A DNA stretch of 64,000 nucleotides from Ruminiclostridium papyrosolvens DSM 2782 (GTDB taxonomy: Bacteria; Bacillota; Clostridia; Acetivibrionales; DSM-1351), in NCBI RefSeq assembly GCF_029318685.1, contig NZ_CP119677.1, positions 620,001 through 684,000 of the forward strand, in the 5' to 3' direction. The notes under the pieces are model-generated. The model was given only the letters and a program-made list of their open reading frames with translations. It searched no databases and was not told the origin of the DNA. Positions 17,713 to 25,773 of the stretch are shown here, one piece after another; position 1 is the stretch's first letter; the number at the start of each line of letters is the position of its first letter. A program made the translations under genes and the position numbers.

Positions 17713-19155
17713 ATGGATAAGATGAATTTAACTATGCTCACGGATTTTTATGAATTAACCATGGCAAATGGGTATTTTCAGAATGGGTTAAAAGATAAGC
17801 AGGCGTATTTTGATATGTTTTTCAGGAAGGTTCCTGATAATGGTGGTTTTGCAATAATGGCTGGAGTTGAGCAGCTTATAGAGTACCTGAAAAACCTTAA
17901 GTTTGAGGATAAAGATATTGAATACCTGAGGAGTAAAGCTTTATTCGGTGAAGAATTTTTGCAATACCTTAATAATTTTAAGTTCAGCTGTGATGTTTGG
18001 GCTATACCTGAAGGAACTCCAATATTTCCTAATGAGCCTGTAGTTACTGTAAGGGGACCTGTTATTGAAGCACAGTTTGTTGAAACTATGATTTTATTAA
18101 CAATAAATCATCAAAGTCTTATAGCAACAAAGGCAAACCGAATTGTCAGAGCTGCCCAGGGAAGAGATGTTATGGAGTTCGGTTCAAGAAGGGCACAAGG
18201 CTATGATGGAGCTATATATGGAGCAAGGGCTGCATACATAGGTGGCTGTGTTGGAACTGCATGCACAATAGCAGAGAAGGAGTTCGACATTCCGACTATT
18301 GGTACAATGGCCCACAGTTGGATTCAGATGTTTCAAACTGAATTAGAGGCTTTCCGTGCTTATGCAAGAACCTATCCGGGCAATTGTACATTTCTTGTAG
18401 ATACCTACAATGTGTTAAAATCCGGTATACCCAATGCAATAAAAGTGTTTAACGAGGAAATAGTTCCGAGAGGATTCAGGCCCAAGGGAATAAGGATTGA
18501 TAGCGGTGATATTACGTATCTTTCGAAGGAAGCCAGAAAAATGCTGGATAAAGCGGGGTTTCACGACTGCAGCATAGTGGCGTCAAATTCATTGGATGAA
18601 TATATTATCAGGGATATACTTATGCAAGGTGCACAGGTGGATTTATTCGGTGTTGGGGAACGACTAATCACTTCCAAGTCAGAGCCTGTGTTTGGGGGGG
18701 TCTACAAGTTGGCAGCAGTTGAAGAAAATGGCGAAATAATTCCTAAAATAAAGCTTAGTGAAAATGTAGGGAAAATAACCAACCCGGGATTTAAACAGGC
18801 TTGGAGACTTTTTGACAAGGAAAGCGGAGAAGCAATTGCAGATGTGCTTACAGTAAATAATGAGACAATTGATGAAAGCAAGCCTTATGAACTATTTGAC
18901 CCTGAATATACATGGAAAAGGAAGACGGTAACAAATTTTACTGCAAAAAGGCTTTTGGTTAGGATTTTTGATAAGGGAACCTGTGTATATGAAAGTCCGA
19001 AGTTAAGAGAAATAAAAAGCTACTGCAAAGCGCAAACCGATACATTATGGGATGAGATAAAGAGGTTCGAAAACCCACATAAATACTACGTAGATTTGTC
19101 AAGGCCACTGTGGGAGATGAAGGAAAGATTGTTGCAGGAGTATTCGGTAAAATAG
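17713..19155 (+). CDS. pncB: Nicotinate phosphoribosyltransferase
   Basis: A 480-residue PncB-type enzyme that makes nicotinate mononucleotide from nicotinate and PRPP. It begins 'LTMLTDFYELTMANGYF', typical of the family, has the phosphoribosyl-binding region 'FGSRRAQGYDGAIYGARA', and the autophosphorylated histidine is His201 in 'GTMAHSWIQ'. Another conserved block is 'GIRIDSGDITYLSK'. The ATG directly follows the pncA stop codon. Control should be by NrtR at the operon promoter; if NrtR is inactive, expression would be constitutive. Confidence 0.95.
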   Translation: MDKMNLTMLTDFYELTMANGYFQNGLKDKQAYFDMFFRKVPDNGGFAIMAGVEQLIEYLKNLKFEDKDIEYLRSKALFGEEFLQYLNNFKFSCDVWAIPEGTPIFPNEPVVTVRGPVIEAQFVETMILLTINHQSLIATKANRIVRAAQGRDVMEFGSRRAQGYDGAIYGARAAYIGGCVGTACTIAEKEFDIPTIGTMAHSWIQMFQTELEAFRAYARTYPGNCTFLVDTYNVLKSGIPNAIKVFNEEIVPRGFRPKGIRIDSGDITYLSKEARKMLDKAGFHDCSIVASNSLDEYIIRDILMQGAQVDLFGVGERLITSKSEPVFGGVYKLAAVEENGEIIPKIKLSENVGKITNPGFKQAWRLFDKESGEAIADVLTVNNETIDESKPYELFDPEYTWKRKTVTNFTAKRLLVRIFDKGTCVYESPKLREIKSYCKAQTDTLWDEIKRFENPHKYYVDLSRPLWEMKERLLQEYSVK

Positions 19156-19404
19156 AACGGAGTGGTCGTTATCAACTCCCCATAATTTCCTATGTATGGT
19201 TTATAATTGTCATTAAAAGTAAGTAAATATATGTTTACTGTGAAATAAGCAATGGATTTTAAAAGAATATTAGATTGATAAAAAAATGCTAAGTAAAGCA
19301 GGAATATTTAATAAAGGATAAGTTTATAAATATTAATAGAATATTTCTACCAGAAAAAGATATTTAAGTAAATTATATATTACTATACAATTATGGAGGG
19401 TTAT
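19156..19404. other. Region without a gene
   Basis: AT-rich intergenic DNA between pncB and the carbonic-anhydrase-like gene. No terminator or promoter stands out. Confidence 0.4.
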
Positions 19405-19950
19405 ATGAATGGATTGGTAAGAGTGGATAACGAAAGCGATATATTTGAGAAATATATGGGAACACCAATAGAACTGTTATTTAGATATCATAATTTTGCC
19501 CAACCTTTCGATAAGTATGTTGATGCTCAGTTATTGATAGGAATGTGCATGGATAACAGAAAACAGCTAAAAATACCAAATAACTTTGCATATGTTCTTC
19601 GGTCAGGTGGAGGAAATCTCAGACACAGCGAATTTAAGATATCATATGCTATAGCTATAGGCGGAGTAAAGTGTGTAGCTATTATTGCGCATAATAAATG
19701 CGGCATGGTTAATTTGATTTCAAAAAAAGATCAATTTATCCGTGGAATGGTTGAAAATGCCGGTTGGGATGAAAAACATGCCGAAGAGCATTTTATAAGC
19801 TTTGCACCTATCTTTGAAATTGAAAATGAGTTAAGTTTTCTTATGGGTGAAATTAATCGCTTGAGAAGTATCTACCCTAAAATATTGTTTGCACTACTGT
19901 ACTACAATTTGGACGATAATTTTTTATATTTAGTTGCTGATGACAATTGA
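19405..19950 (+). CDS. Beta-carbonic-anhydrase-like protein
   Basis: A 181-residue member of the beta carbonic anhydrase superfamily. The zinc ligands and catalytic dyad are present: Cys48, Asp50 and Arg52 in 'MCMDNRK', then His96 and Cys99 in 'HNKCGM'. Also present is 'RSGGGNLRHSEFKISYAIA', resembling the family's 'R.AGN' segment. The ATG at 19405 follows GGAGGG by 4 bases and is preferred to an ATG at 19393. It would hydrate CO2 in the cytoplasm, but related proteins may use other substrates (for example CS2 or COS). The following DNA is mobile-element debris on the other strand. Confidence 0.82.
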   Translation: MNGLVRVDNESDIFEKYMGTPIELLFRYHNFAQPFDKYVDAQLLIGMCMDNRKQLKIPNNFAYVLRSGGGNLRHSEFKISYAIAIGGVKCVAIIAHNKCGMVNLISKKDQFIRGMVENAGWDEKHAEEHFISFAPIFEIENELSFLMGEINRLRSIYPKILFALLYYNLDDNFLYLVADDN

Positions 19951-20657
19951 GTTTGGAAGGAGAATTATCCTTATTTGTACAAAGATAGAGAGCATCGCTG
20001 GCTGCTTTTAGCATCACAATATGGAGGGGTCTCATCAAATTTATATAGGCATCATCCGGTGCTGCAAGCCTTGATTTATATAAATCTCTAAAATTAAGAG
20101 GAAATTTCATTTTTTTATTATAATATAAAAGCATTGCTTCGGCATAGCCAATGGAGCCAGCATTACGTTCCTTGGCGGTACGACTGATTTCCTTGGTCGA
20201 ATATCACCCTCCTATGCTCCAACACATAATCGCAAAGTACGATTCAGAACTTTATTTGAAGATATGAACAGACCATAAGATTTACAAGGGATTTTACAAT
20301 TAACTGCTCATCATTACTTGCTTCGACATTTGCCATAAATATTTCATATGGAAGTAGCGATTTGACATATTTTTGCTGGTTGGCAAAAATATCAGCCTCT
20401 ATAGCATAATCCAAATCATAATAAACATACACCAAACTGGCGTTTCACGAGAATCAGATACATTTGCAATAATTTCAATTGTGTGCTGACCATTGAAAAC
20501 ATAGTTGATTCCGCCACGACGACTGACTTTTACCGGATTTATCTGATAAACATCAAAATTTTCTACCGTACGTCTTACATGCGTAGTAGAAAGGTTATGT
20601 TGATACTCTTGGTTGGATACTAGATTTTTAATAGGTATCTGTTCAATAAAATTTCCT
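19951..20657 (-). pseudogene. Decayed ParB-like (DUF6551-type) mobile-element gene
   Basis: On the minus strand three blocks of one protein can be read in different frames: an N-terminal block ('FIEQIPIKNLVSNQEY', 'NPVKVSRRGGINYVFNGQHT', about 20655-20430), a middle block after a frameshift ('DYAIEADIFANQQKYVKSL', about 20430-20245), and a C-terminal block ('RTAKERNAGSIGYAEAMLLY', then 'NFRDLYKSRLAAPDDAYINL', about 20215-19960) after a deletion. The 'GQHT.E' segment resembles ParB-like nuclease domains found in clostridial integrative elements; the family name is from memory. It is clearly dead and marks a lost mobile element. Confidence 0.7.
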
Positions 20658-20800
20658 CCCTTATTGCTTTTAGCATAGCGTTTATAGTCTCATTTAGATT
20701 CAATAATTCTTTCTCAAGCCGGAGCCTTGCCTGTATTGATGTTTCTTTAAGTTTTGCAGCAGAATGTGTCCTTTTTATTGAACTTGCCCATGATGGAATT
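20645..20800 (-). pseudogene. Remnant of a small gene upstream of the ParB-like gene
   Basis: A minus-strand frame of about 45 residues ('AAKLKETSIQARLRLEKELL', then 'NLNETINAMLKAIREEIL') ends at the start of the ParB-like block. It is helical and charged with no start codon visible; it looks like the leftover of a small accessory gene of the same element. Function unknown. Confidence 0.4.
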
Positions 20801-20951
20801 GTAAGGGATAGGCTGGAAATTTAGGCATGAGGGTCATAAGCGGGCATATCCAATATAGCTACCAGCTTCATCAGATATCTTTTTATATATAAGCTGGATA
20901 TGATTTCGGAAACATTATATCAAGATAAATCTACACGTAACAATATAAAAA
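20801..20951. other. Region without a gene
   Basis: Boundary between the decayed element and the WYL regulator; nothing identified. Confidence 0.35.
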
Positions 20952-20992
20952 CAAGAACATGACACGTAGTTGTCGTGTTCTTGTGCTATAAT
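20952..20992 (+). promoter_or_regulatory. Palindromic operator and -10 box of the WYL regulator
   Basis: A 13-base inverted repeat with a 6-base centre (20952-20964 and 20971-20983, one mismatch, arms like CAAGAACATGACA) ends 3 bases before a perfect TATAAT (20987-20992). The palindrome covers the -35 position, so binding by the encoded regulator would directly affect polymerase. Confidence 0.65.
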
Positions 20993-21044
20993 GGATCAAT
21001 GAGTGTAATAATATGGTAAGCATAAAAGTATCGGAGGGTAGTAT

Positions 21045-21950
21045 ATGAAACTTGACCGTCTGCTTGGTATTCTCACAATTCTTCTCAAAAACGATCGCGT
21101 AACCGCACCTCAGCTTGCCGAAAAGTTTGAGGTTACACGCCGCACTATCGGGCGGGACATTGATACGCTTTGTCAGGCAGGAATACCCATTGTAACACAT
21201 CAGGGCGGAGGCGGAGGTATTTCGATTGCCGACGGCTATAAACTGGACAAAAGCATTCTCACCACCGACGAGCTTTCCAGCATTATCGCAGCGCTTAAGG
21301 GGATTGGCAGCGTATCCGAGAAATCTCATGTTGAACGGACGCTTGATAAGCTGTCAACCAACAAAGACACTGTGGTGTCTTTAAGGGAGCCTATAGTCAT
21401 TGACCTTGCATCCAATTATAAAGGCAGCCTGACACCTAAAATTAAACTTATCAAGCAGGCCATTTTGGGGCAAAGGCTGATAGAATTTGATTATTACTAT
21501 GAAAAAGGCCAGACACACCGTCGGATTGAACCATACTTTGTTATTTTTCAGTGGACGTCATGGTATGTATTCGGATTCTGTTTGGAGAGGCGGGACTGGC
21601 GGATGTTTAAGCTAGCGCGGCTGTGGGATTTACAGTTGTGCGAGGAAACATATACCCAGCGTGAAATACCGTCGGAAAGGCGGGATTTTAACGCTCACCT
21701 GCCTGACGACAAAAAGCTGGTGGTGTTGTTTGAACCATCTGTGAAATATCAGTTGATTGAAACTTACGGCTTTAATTGTTTTACTGAAACAGAGGGCGGC
21801 AGACTGCGGCTAGAGATCGGCTATACCAGCCGGGAGTACACAATAAGCTGGCTGCTGGGCTTCGGGAAGAAGGCAAAAGTTATTGAGCCCACTGATATGG
21901 GTGATGAGATAAAAAGTATTGCCGAAAATATTATTCAAAACTACAAATGA
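21045..21950 (+). CDS. YafY-type HTH/WYL-domain transcriptional regulator
   Basis: A 301-residue DNA-binding regulator: N-terminal HTH_11 (about 1-60, 'RVTAPQLAEKFEVTRRTIGR') and a WYL domain (about 135-215) with 'WTSWYVFGFCLERRDWRMFK', followed by the WCX extension. WYL regulators respond to small ligands or nucleic acid. The start follows GGAGGG by about 8 bases. GC content is visibly higher than in the genes at 24-28 kb. The next gene, a flavoprotein-like pseudogene, starts 66 bases later; the palindrome upstream suggests autoregulation. Confidence 0.92.
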   Translation: MKLDRLLGILTILLKNDRVTAPQLAEKFEVTRRTIGRDIDTLCQAGIPIVTHQGGGGGISIADGYKLDKSILTTDELSSIIAALKGIGSVSEKSHVERTLDKLSTNKDTVVSLREPIVIDLASNYKGSLTPKIKLIKQAILGQRLIEFDYYYEKGQTHRRIEPYFVIFQWTSWYVFGFCLERRDWRMFKLARLWDLQLCEETYTQREIPSERRDFNAHLPDDKKLVVLFEPSVKYQLIETYGFNCFTETEGGRLRLEIGYTSREYTISWLLGFGKKAKVIEPTDMGDEIKSIAENIIQNYK

Positions 21951-22016
21951 ACAAGACAGGCTGTTATCCTGTTCGGGATGATATGATGGATAAAAATAAC
22001 GAGGAGGAACAGATGT

Positions 22017-22428
22017 ATGGAAATTATAGCAAAAGCCATAGAGATGCTGGCAAAAAGTAATGAGATTACTCTTGCATCAGTAAACGAAAATGGCTATCCA
22101 ATAATTTGTGCGCTTTCAAAAATCAAGTCAGAGGGAATAAAGAAATTTTGGGTTGCAACCGGATTATCGTCTACAAAAGTAAGCCATTTTAAGACAAATT
22201 CAAAAGCTAGTGCATGCTTTTATAGCGGTGGGAACAGTATAACCTTAATGGGCAAGGTATCTGTAAATCAAGATTATTAGGTCAAGGCTTAAATGTGGCT
22301 TGATTGGTTTATCAACCACTTTTCTGGGGGATTGACGACCCAAATTATTGCATACTCAAATTTGTTACTGAGGAAGCAACATTATGGATAGACAATGAAT
22401 TTATAACATTGAAGGATGAACAGATATG
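22017..22428 (+). pseudogene. Pyridoxamine 5'-phosphate oxidase-like protein, broken
   Basis: The first 87 codons encode the N-terminal split-barrel part ('ITLASVNENGYPIICALSK', 'FWVATGLSSTKVSHFKTN') of a small FMN-binding PNPOx-like protein. After 'VSVNQDY' there is TAG (22278-22280) and, in the same frame, TAA four codons later, then 'MWLDWFINHFSGG'. A one-base frameshift near 22332 leads to the proper ending ('DDPNYCILKFVTEEATLWID', then 'EFITLKDEQI') at 22428. So the full gene is present but cut by two stops and a shift. The start has GAGGAGG 9-10 bases upstream. Confidence 0.82.
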
Positions 22429-23121
22429 ATTCAAAACTATAACGATTTTGTAAATTCTCTGCTTGATGCAGGCTTTTCTATGGGCGGAGGAAACAACGAG
22501 GGGATTTTTTCTGTAGTGTCATGGAGCTGGGATGAAGCTCCCCCCTACGACACACCTGTTCGCTGGCATACCGGCGATCCGGAAACCGACCCTTGGGAGT
22601 GGCGTATCCGTGTTTTGGACGAACGTGACGATATTGCTTATGCAAAGCTGTTTTACAAAAAGAGTGGATATATTACTAAAGAATGGTACCCATATTTTTT
22701 AGCAGTAAGGCGGGGGGGCGGGAATTTTATGGACGAATACTCAGATGGTACGATGAGCCACTTTGCTAAGCGTATTTATGACGTTATCATCGAAAATGAA
22801 GCCTTGCCGCTTCATGCAATCAAACAAATCGGCGGCTTTTCGAAGGAGGATACCTCCAAGTTTGACAGGGCTTTAGTTAATCTGCAAATGAAAATGTACC
22901 TGACTATGTGCGGAAGGCAGCAAAAGCTCTCGAAAAAAGGAGAGGAGTACGGCTGGTCATCCACAGTATTCTGTACGGTTGAAAGGTACTTCGGTAAAGA
23001 CATAATTGAAAAAGCGGCTAAAATCAATGAACGGGAAGCCATAGAAAAAATAACAGAACAGATTTATAGCTTAAATTCTGCAGCAGATCCAAAAAAGATT
23101 ACAAAATTTATTAAGGGTTAG
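22426..23121 (+). CDS. AlkZ-related protein
   Basis: A 231-residue soluble protein. I recall it as the family annotated 'AlkZ-related', distantly like the DNA glycosylase AlkZ/YcaQ; I cannot confirm this. Notable segments are 'WSWDEAPPYDTPVRWHTG' and 'LTMCGRQQKLSKKGEEYGW'. The ATG at 22426 overlaps the end of the broken oxidase gene (TGA at 22426-22428), so the two were once coupled. No signal peptide or membrane helix. A role in base repair is inference from the family name only. Confidence 0.6.
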   Translation: MIQNYNDFVNSLLDAGFSMGGGNNEGIFSVVSWSWDEAPPYDTPVRWHTGDPETDPWEWRIRVLDERDDIAYAKLFYKKSGYITKEWYPYFLAVRRGGGNFMDEYSDGTMSHFAKRIYDVIIENEALPLHAIKQIGGFSKEDTSKFDRALVNLQMKMYLTMCGRQQKLSKKGEEYGWSSTVFCTVERYFGKDIIEKAAKINEREAIEKITEQIYSLNSAADPKKITKFIKG

Positions 23122-23155
23122 GGTGAATGCTATGAAAATTGAAAGAGGGGTAAAC

Positions 23156-24028
23156 ATGATTGATTCACGTTGTGGATTGCACTGCACCGGATGCGAGTGG
23201 AAAGAAACTAATGGCTGCGGCGGCTGCATAGAAACAATGGGACATCCCTTTCACGGTGAATGTCCGATAGCGATATGCTGTCAGGATAAAGGATTGATGC
23301 ATTGCGGTGAGTGTGACATTATTCCATGTGCCAAGCTTTACGGCTATTCATATCTCGACTCGGAACACGGTGATAAGCCACAAGGTGCGCGGGTAGAGGT
23401 CTGTCGCTGCTGGGCCGCTGAAAGCGGGAAACCGGCTTGGAGGAATGTTCTGCTCACTTCGGCTGGATTTGAGGATATGGACGGAAAGCAAAAGTCGAAT
23501 ATTGCTGATTGTTTCCGTGAAATGCTTGGCAAGTCTGCAAACGATGCTAAAGTGCTGTTTATCCCAACCACAGCCGTTAATAATGATGCAAAGGAAATGG
23601 ACGATTGGTGCAGGAGGGAACTAATCCATATTGGTATTTTGCCCGAAAATATTACTACATACGATATTGACGGTAGCTTATACGAGGATGACGCAATGAC
23701 ATATGATGTCATTTACTTCACGGGTGGCGATACCGGTTATTTGCTCAGGAGAATCAAAGAGACAGGCTTTGATATAATCATAAAAAAGATGGTTTACACG
23801 AACAAGGTTTACGTTGGCGTAAGCGCGGGCAGTATCATTGCCACTCCAAACATAGGCAACCCATTTGACGAAAGCACAGCGGGACTATGTCTGGTTAACG
23901 CTTATCTCTCGGTCCACTGCCCAGAGAATATGGAACTAAGAACAGATCTGCCACTGCCACACATCCCTCTAACGGATAATCAGGCTTTGGTTGTAACATG
24001 TGATGGATATAAGGTGGTTGAAGGGTAA
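23156..24028 (+). CDS. DUF3795 - peptidase S51-like fusion protein
   Basis: A 290-residue two-domain protein. The N-terminal part (about 1-85) is a Cys-rich DUF3795-like module ('CGLHCTGCEWKETNGCGGC', later 'HCGECDIIPC') that probably binds metal. The C-terminal part (about 95-290) is a PepE-like S51 / class I amidotransferase-like fold with 'YDVIYFTGGDTGYLLRRI' and the nucleophile elbow Ser in 'GVSAGSII'. The ATG at 23156 is chosen because it follows AGAGGGG and gives the usual DUF3795 beginning; an ATG at 23132 is possible. S51 enzymes cleave aspartyl dipeptides, but the substrate here is unknown. Confidence 0.78.
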   Translation: MIDSRCGLHCTGCEWKETNGCGGCIETMGHPFHGECPIAICCQDKGLMHCGECDIIPCAKLYGYSYLDSEHGDKPQGARVEVCRCWAAESGKPAWRNVLLTSAGFEDMDGKQKSNIADCFREMLGKSANDAKVLFIPTTAVNNDAKEMDDWCRRELIHIGILPENITTYDIDGSLYEDDAMTYDVIYFTGGDTGYLLRRIKETGFDIIIKKMVYTNKVYVGVSAGSIIATPNIGNPFDESTAGLCLVNAYLSVHCPENMELRTDLPLPHIPLTDNQALVVTCDGYKVVEG

Positions 24029-24109
24029 TAACAAAAGAATATTCACAACTCACAAATCAAAACTCAGCCAATGATTTGTTCTATACTGTTCCTACAAGGT
24101 GGTGATAAG

Positions 24110-24256
24110 GTGTTTGAATGGCGTAAAACCATACAGGCGATGGTTGATATTATTGAGAAGCAGCTTTACAATAATTTTGATGAAGAAACAACTGACCTCA
24201 TTGGCAAAGGAACTCGGGTATTCAAAATTCCATATATCTTGGGCATAGAATATTGA
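24110..24256 (+). pseudogene. AraC-family regulator N-terminal fragment, frameshifted
   Basis: GTG at 24110 follows AGGTGG and begins 'FEWRKTIQAMVDIIEKQLYNN', the opening HTH helix of AraC regulators of the SoxS/Rob-with-effector type. After that the matching sequence ('LTSLAKELGYSKFHISWA') continues in another frame, then ends. So this is a truncated and frameshifted remnant. No C-terminal half follows. Confidence 0.7.
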
Positions 24257-24284
24257 TATAAATGATATTTTAGGGGGACTTTAT

Positions 24285-25049
24285 ATGAAATTTAAAGTTG
24301 TTATAGTTATATCTATGTTTTTATTATTTGCATCAGGATGTTCTAACAAAGATGAATTAGATAGTCTTATGAAACCTCCAAAGTTATCAGCTTTACAGTC
24401 ACAAATTTCAGAAATTATGGGTAAATTCATACCTAAAGACGCAAGATTAATTATCCCATCTTATGGTGAAAATCAAAAATCAATTGAATATATAGATATT
24501 GATGGTGATAAAAAAGACGAAGCAATTATTTTTTTTAAAGAAGAAGGAAAGCAATCATATGATTCTAAAATAGGATTTCTTATATTAATACAAATAAAAG
24601 ATAAGTGGACTAATGAAGCATATATAAGTGAATACGGTAATTCCATTGAATCAGTAACTTTTAAAGATGTTGACGGGGACAGGAAAAATGAAATTATTCT
24701 AGACTATAAGATGGAAGGGAGTTCTATTAAGAATATTGGTATTTACAAAGAGAATGAAAGCGATTTCAAAAAAATATTTTCAGCGCCTTGTTCCAATTTC
24801 ATTTTAGAGGATTTAGATATGGATGGAACAATGGAATTGATAGTATTTAATGATGAAAAATGTACTTTATACAAGGATGATAAGCAAGGATTAAGTGAAA
24901 AAGATGAGGCTGATTTTCTTGGCTTTGAAGGATGTTCTATAGTTGTACAGGTAGTTAATAAAAGCTCCAAAGCAATTTTTGTAAAATCAGAAAGTTTTTC
25001 TAAAGAGATTATGGTAAAAGATAATAAGCTGCAGATTATAGAAAACTAA
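24285..25049 (+). CDS. Lipoprotein with FG-GAP/VCBS-like repeats
   Basis: A 254-residue predicted lipoprotein: hydrophobic signal followed by lipobox 'FASGC' near residue 19. Three short Asp-rich repeats, 'DIDGDKKDEAIIFF', 'DVDGDRKNEIILDY' and 'DLDMDGTMELIVF', are spaced as in FG-GAP/VCBS beta-propeller-like repeats. Function unknown; perhaps a surface-anchored sensor or accessory to the two-component system that starts 26 bases downstream in the same direction. The start follows AGGGGG. Confidence 0.75.
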   Translation: MKFKVVIVISMFLLFASGCSNKDELDSLMKPPKLSALQSQISEIMGKFIPKDARLIIPSYGENQKSIEYIDIDGDKKDEAIIFFKEEGKQSYDSKIGFLILIQIKDKWTNEAYISEYGNSIESVTFKDVDGDRKNEIILDYKMEGSSIKNIGIYKENESDFKKIFSAPCSNFILEDLDMDGTMELIVFNDEKCTLYKDDKQGLSEKDEADFLGFEGCSIVVQVVNKSSKAIFVKSESFSKEIMVKDNKLQIIEN

Positions 25050-25075
25050 AGGAAATTTTAAAAAGGGAGTAGATT

Positions 25076-25771
25076 ATGAAACGTGTATTAATTGTAGAGG
25101 ATGAAGAAGATATAAGAGAATTCATAGTTATTAATTTAAAAAGAACAGGATTTGAAGTAGTTGAAGCTGAAAGTGGAGAAGAGGCACTAGCCATTATACA
25201 AAATGAAAAAAATTTAGACATTATGCTTTTAGATATTATGCTTCCGGGCATTGATGGTTATAAAGTTTTAAAGAAGACTAGGGAAAATAATTCTTCAATC
25301 GGAGTCATAATGCTTACGGCTAAAAGTCAAGAAATTGATAAAGTAACAGGACTCAGCTATGGAGCAGATGATTATATTGTTAAGCCTTTTAGTCCAATAG
25401 AGTTAATTGCTAGGATAGATGCTATTTTAAGAAGAATAAATAATGTAAACAATATAGAAAATAAAAAGATATTAACTTCGGGAATATTTAAACTAGATTT
25501 GGAGAGTAAAAGATTTTTCAAAGAAGATAAAGAAATTGAGCTTACACAAACAGAATTTTTATTGATAGAACTTTTTTTGAAAAATGAAGGGAAAGTCTTA
25601 AGCAGAAATGAAATTCTAGATAGTGTTTGGGGCAGCGACTATTTTGGTGATATAAAAGTTGTAGATGTAAATATGAGAAGAGTAAGGCAAAAAGTAGAAA
25701 ATGATTCTTCTTCACCGGAATATATCAATACAGTAAGGGGCTTTGGTTATAAGTGGGGAAAGGATAAGTAA
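25076..25771 (+). CDS. OmpR/PhoB-type response regulator
   Basis: A 231-residue response regulator with a receiver domain ('VEDEEDI' acidic patch, phosphorylated Asp53 in 'MLLDIMLPGIDG', Lys in 'DYIVKPF') and a C-terminal winged HTH with 'ELTQTEFLLIELFL' and 'VDVNMRRVRQKVE ... TVRGFGYKW'. The kinase gene begins 2 bases after its stop codon. The DNA is very AT-rich compared with the WYL block just upstream. Targets probably include the lipoprotein genes on either side. Confidence 0.95.
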   Translation: MKRVLIVEDEEDIREFIVINLKRTGFEVVEAESGEEALAIIQNEKNLDIMLLDIMLPGIDGYKVLKKTRENNSSIGVIMLTAKSQEIDKVTGLSYGADDYIVKPFSPIELIARIDAILRRINNVNNIENKKILTSGIFKLDLESKRFFKEDKEIELTQTEFLLIELFLKNEGKVLSRNEILDSVWGSDYFGDIKVVDVNMRRVRQKVENDSSSPEYINTVRGFGYKWGKDK

Positions 25772-25773
25772 AG

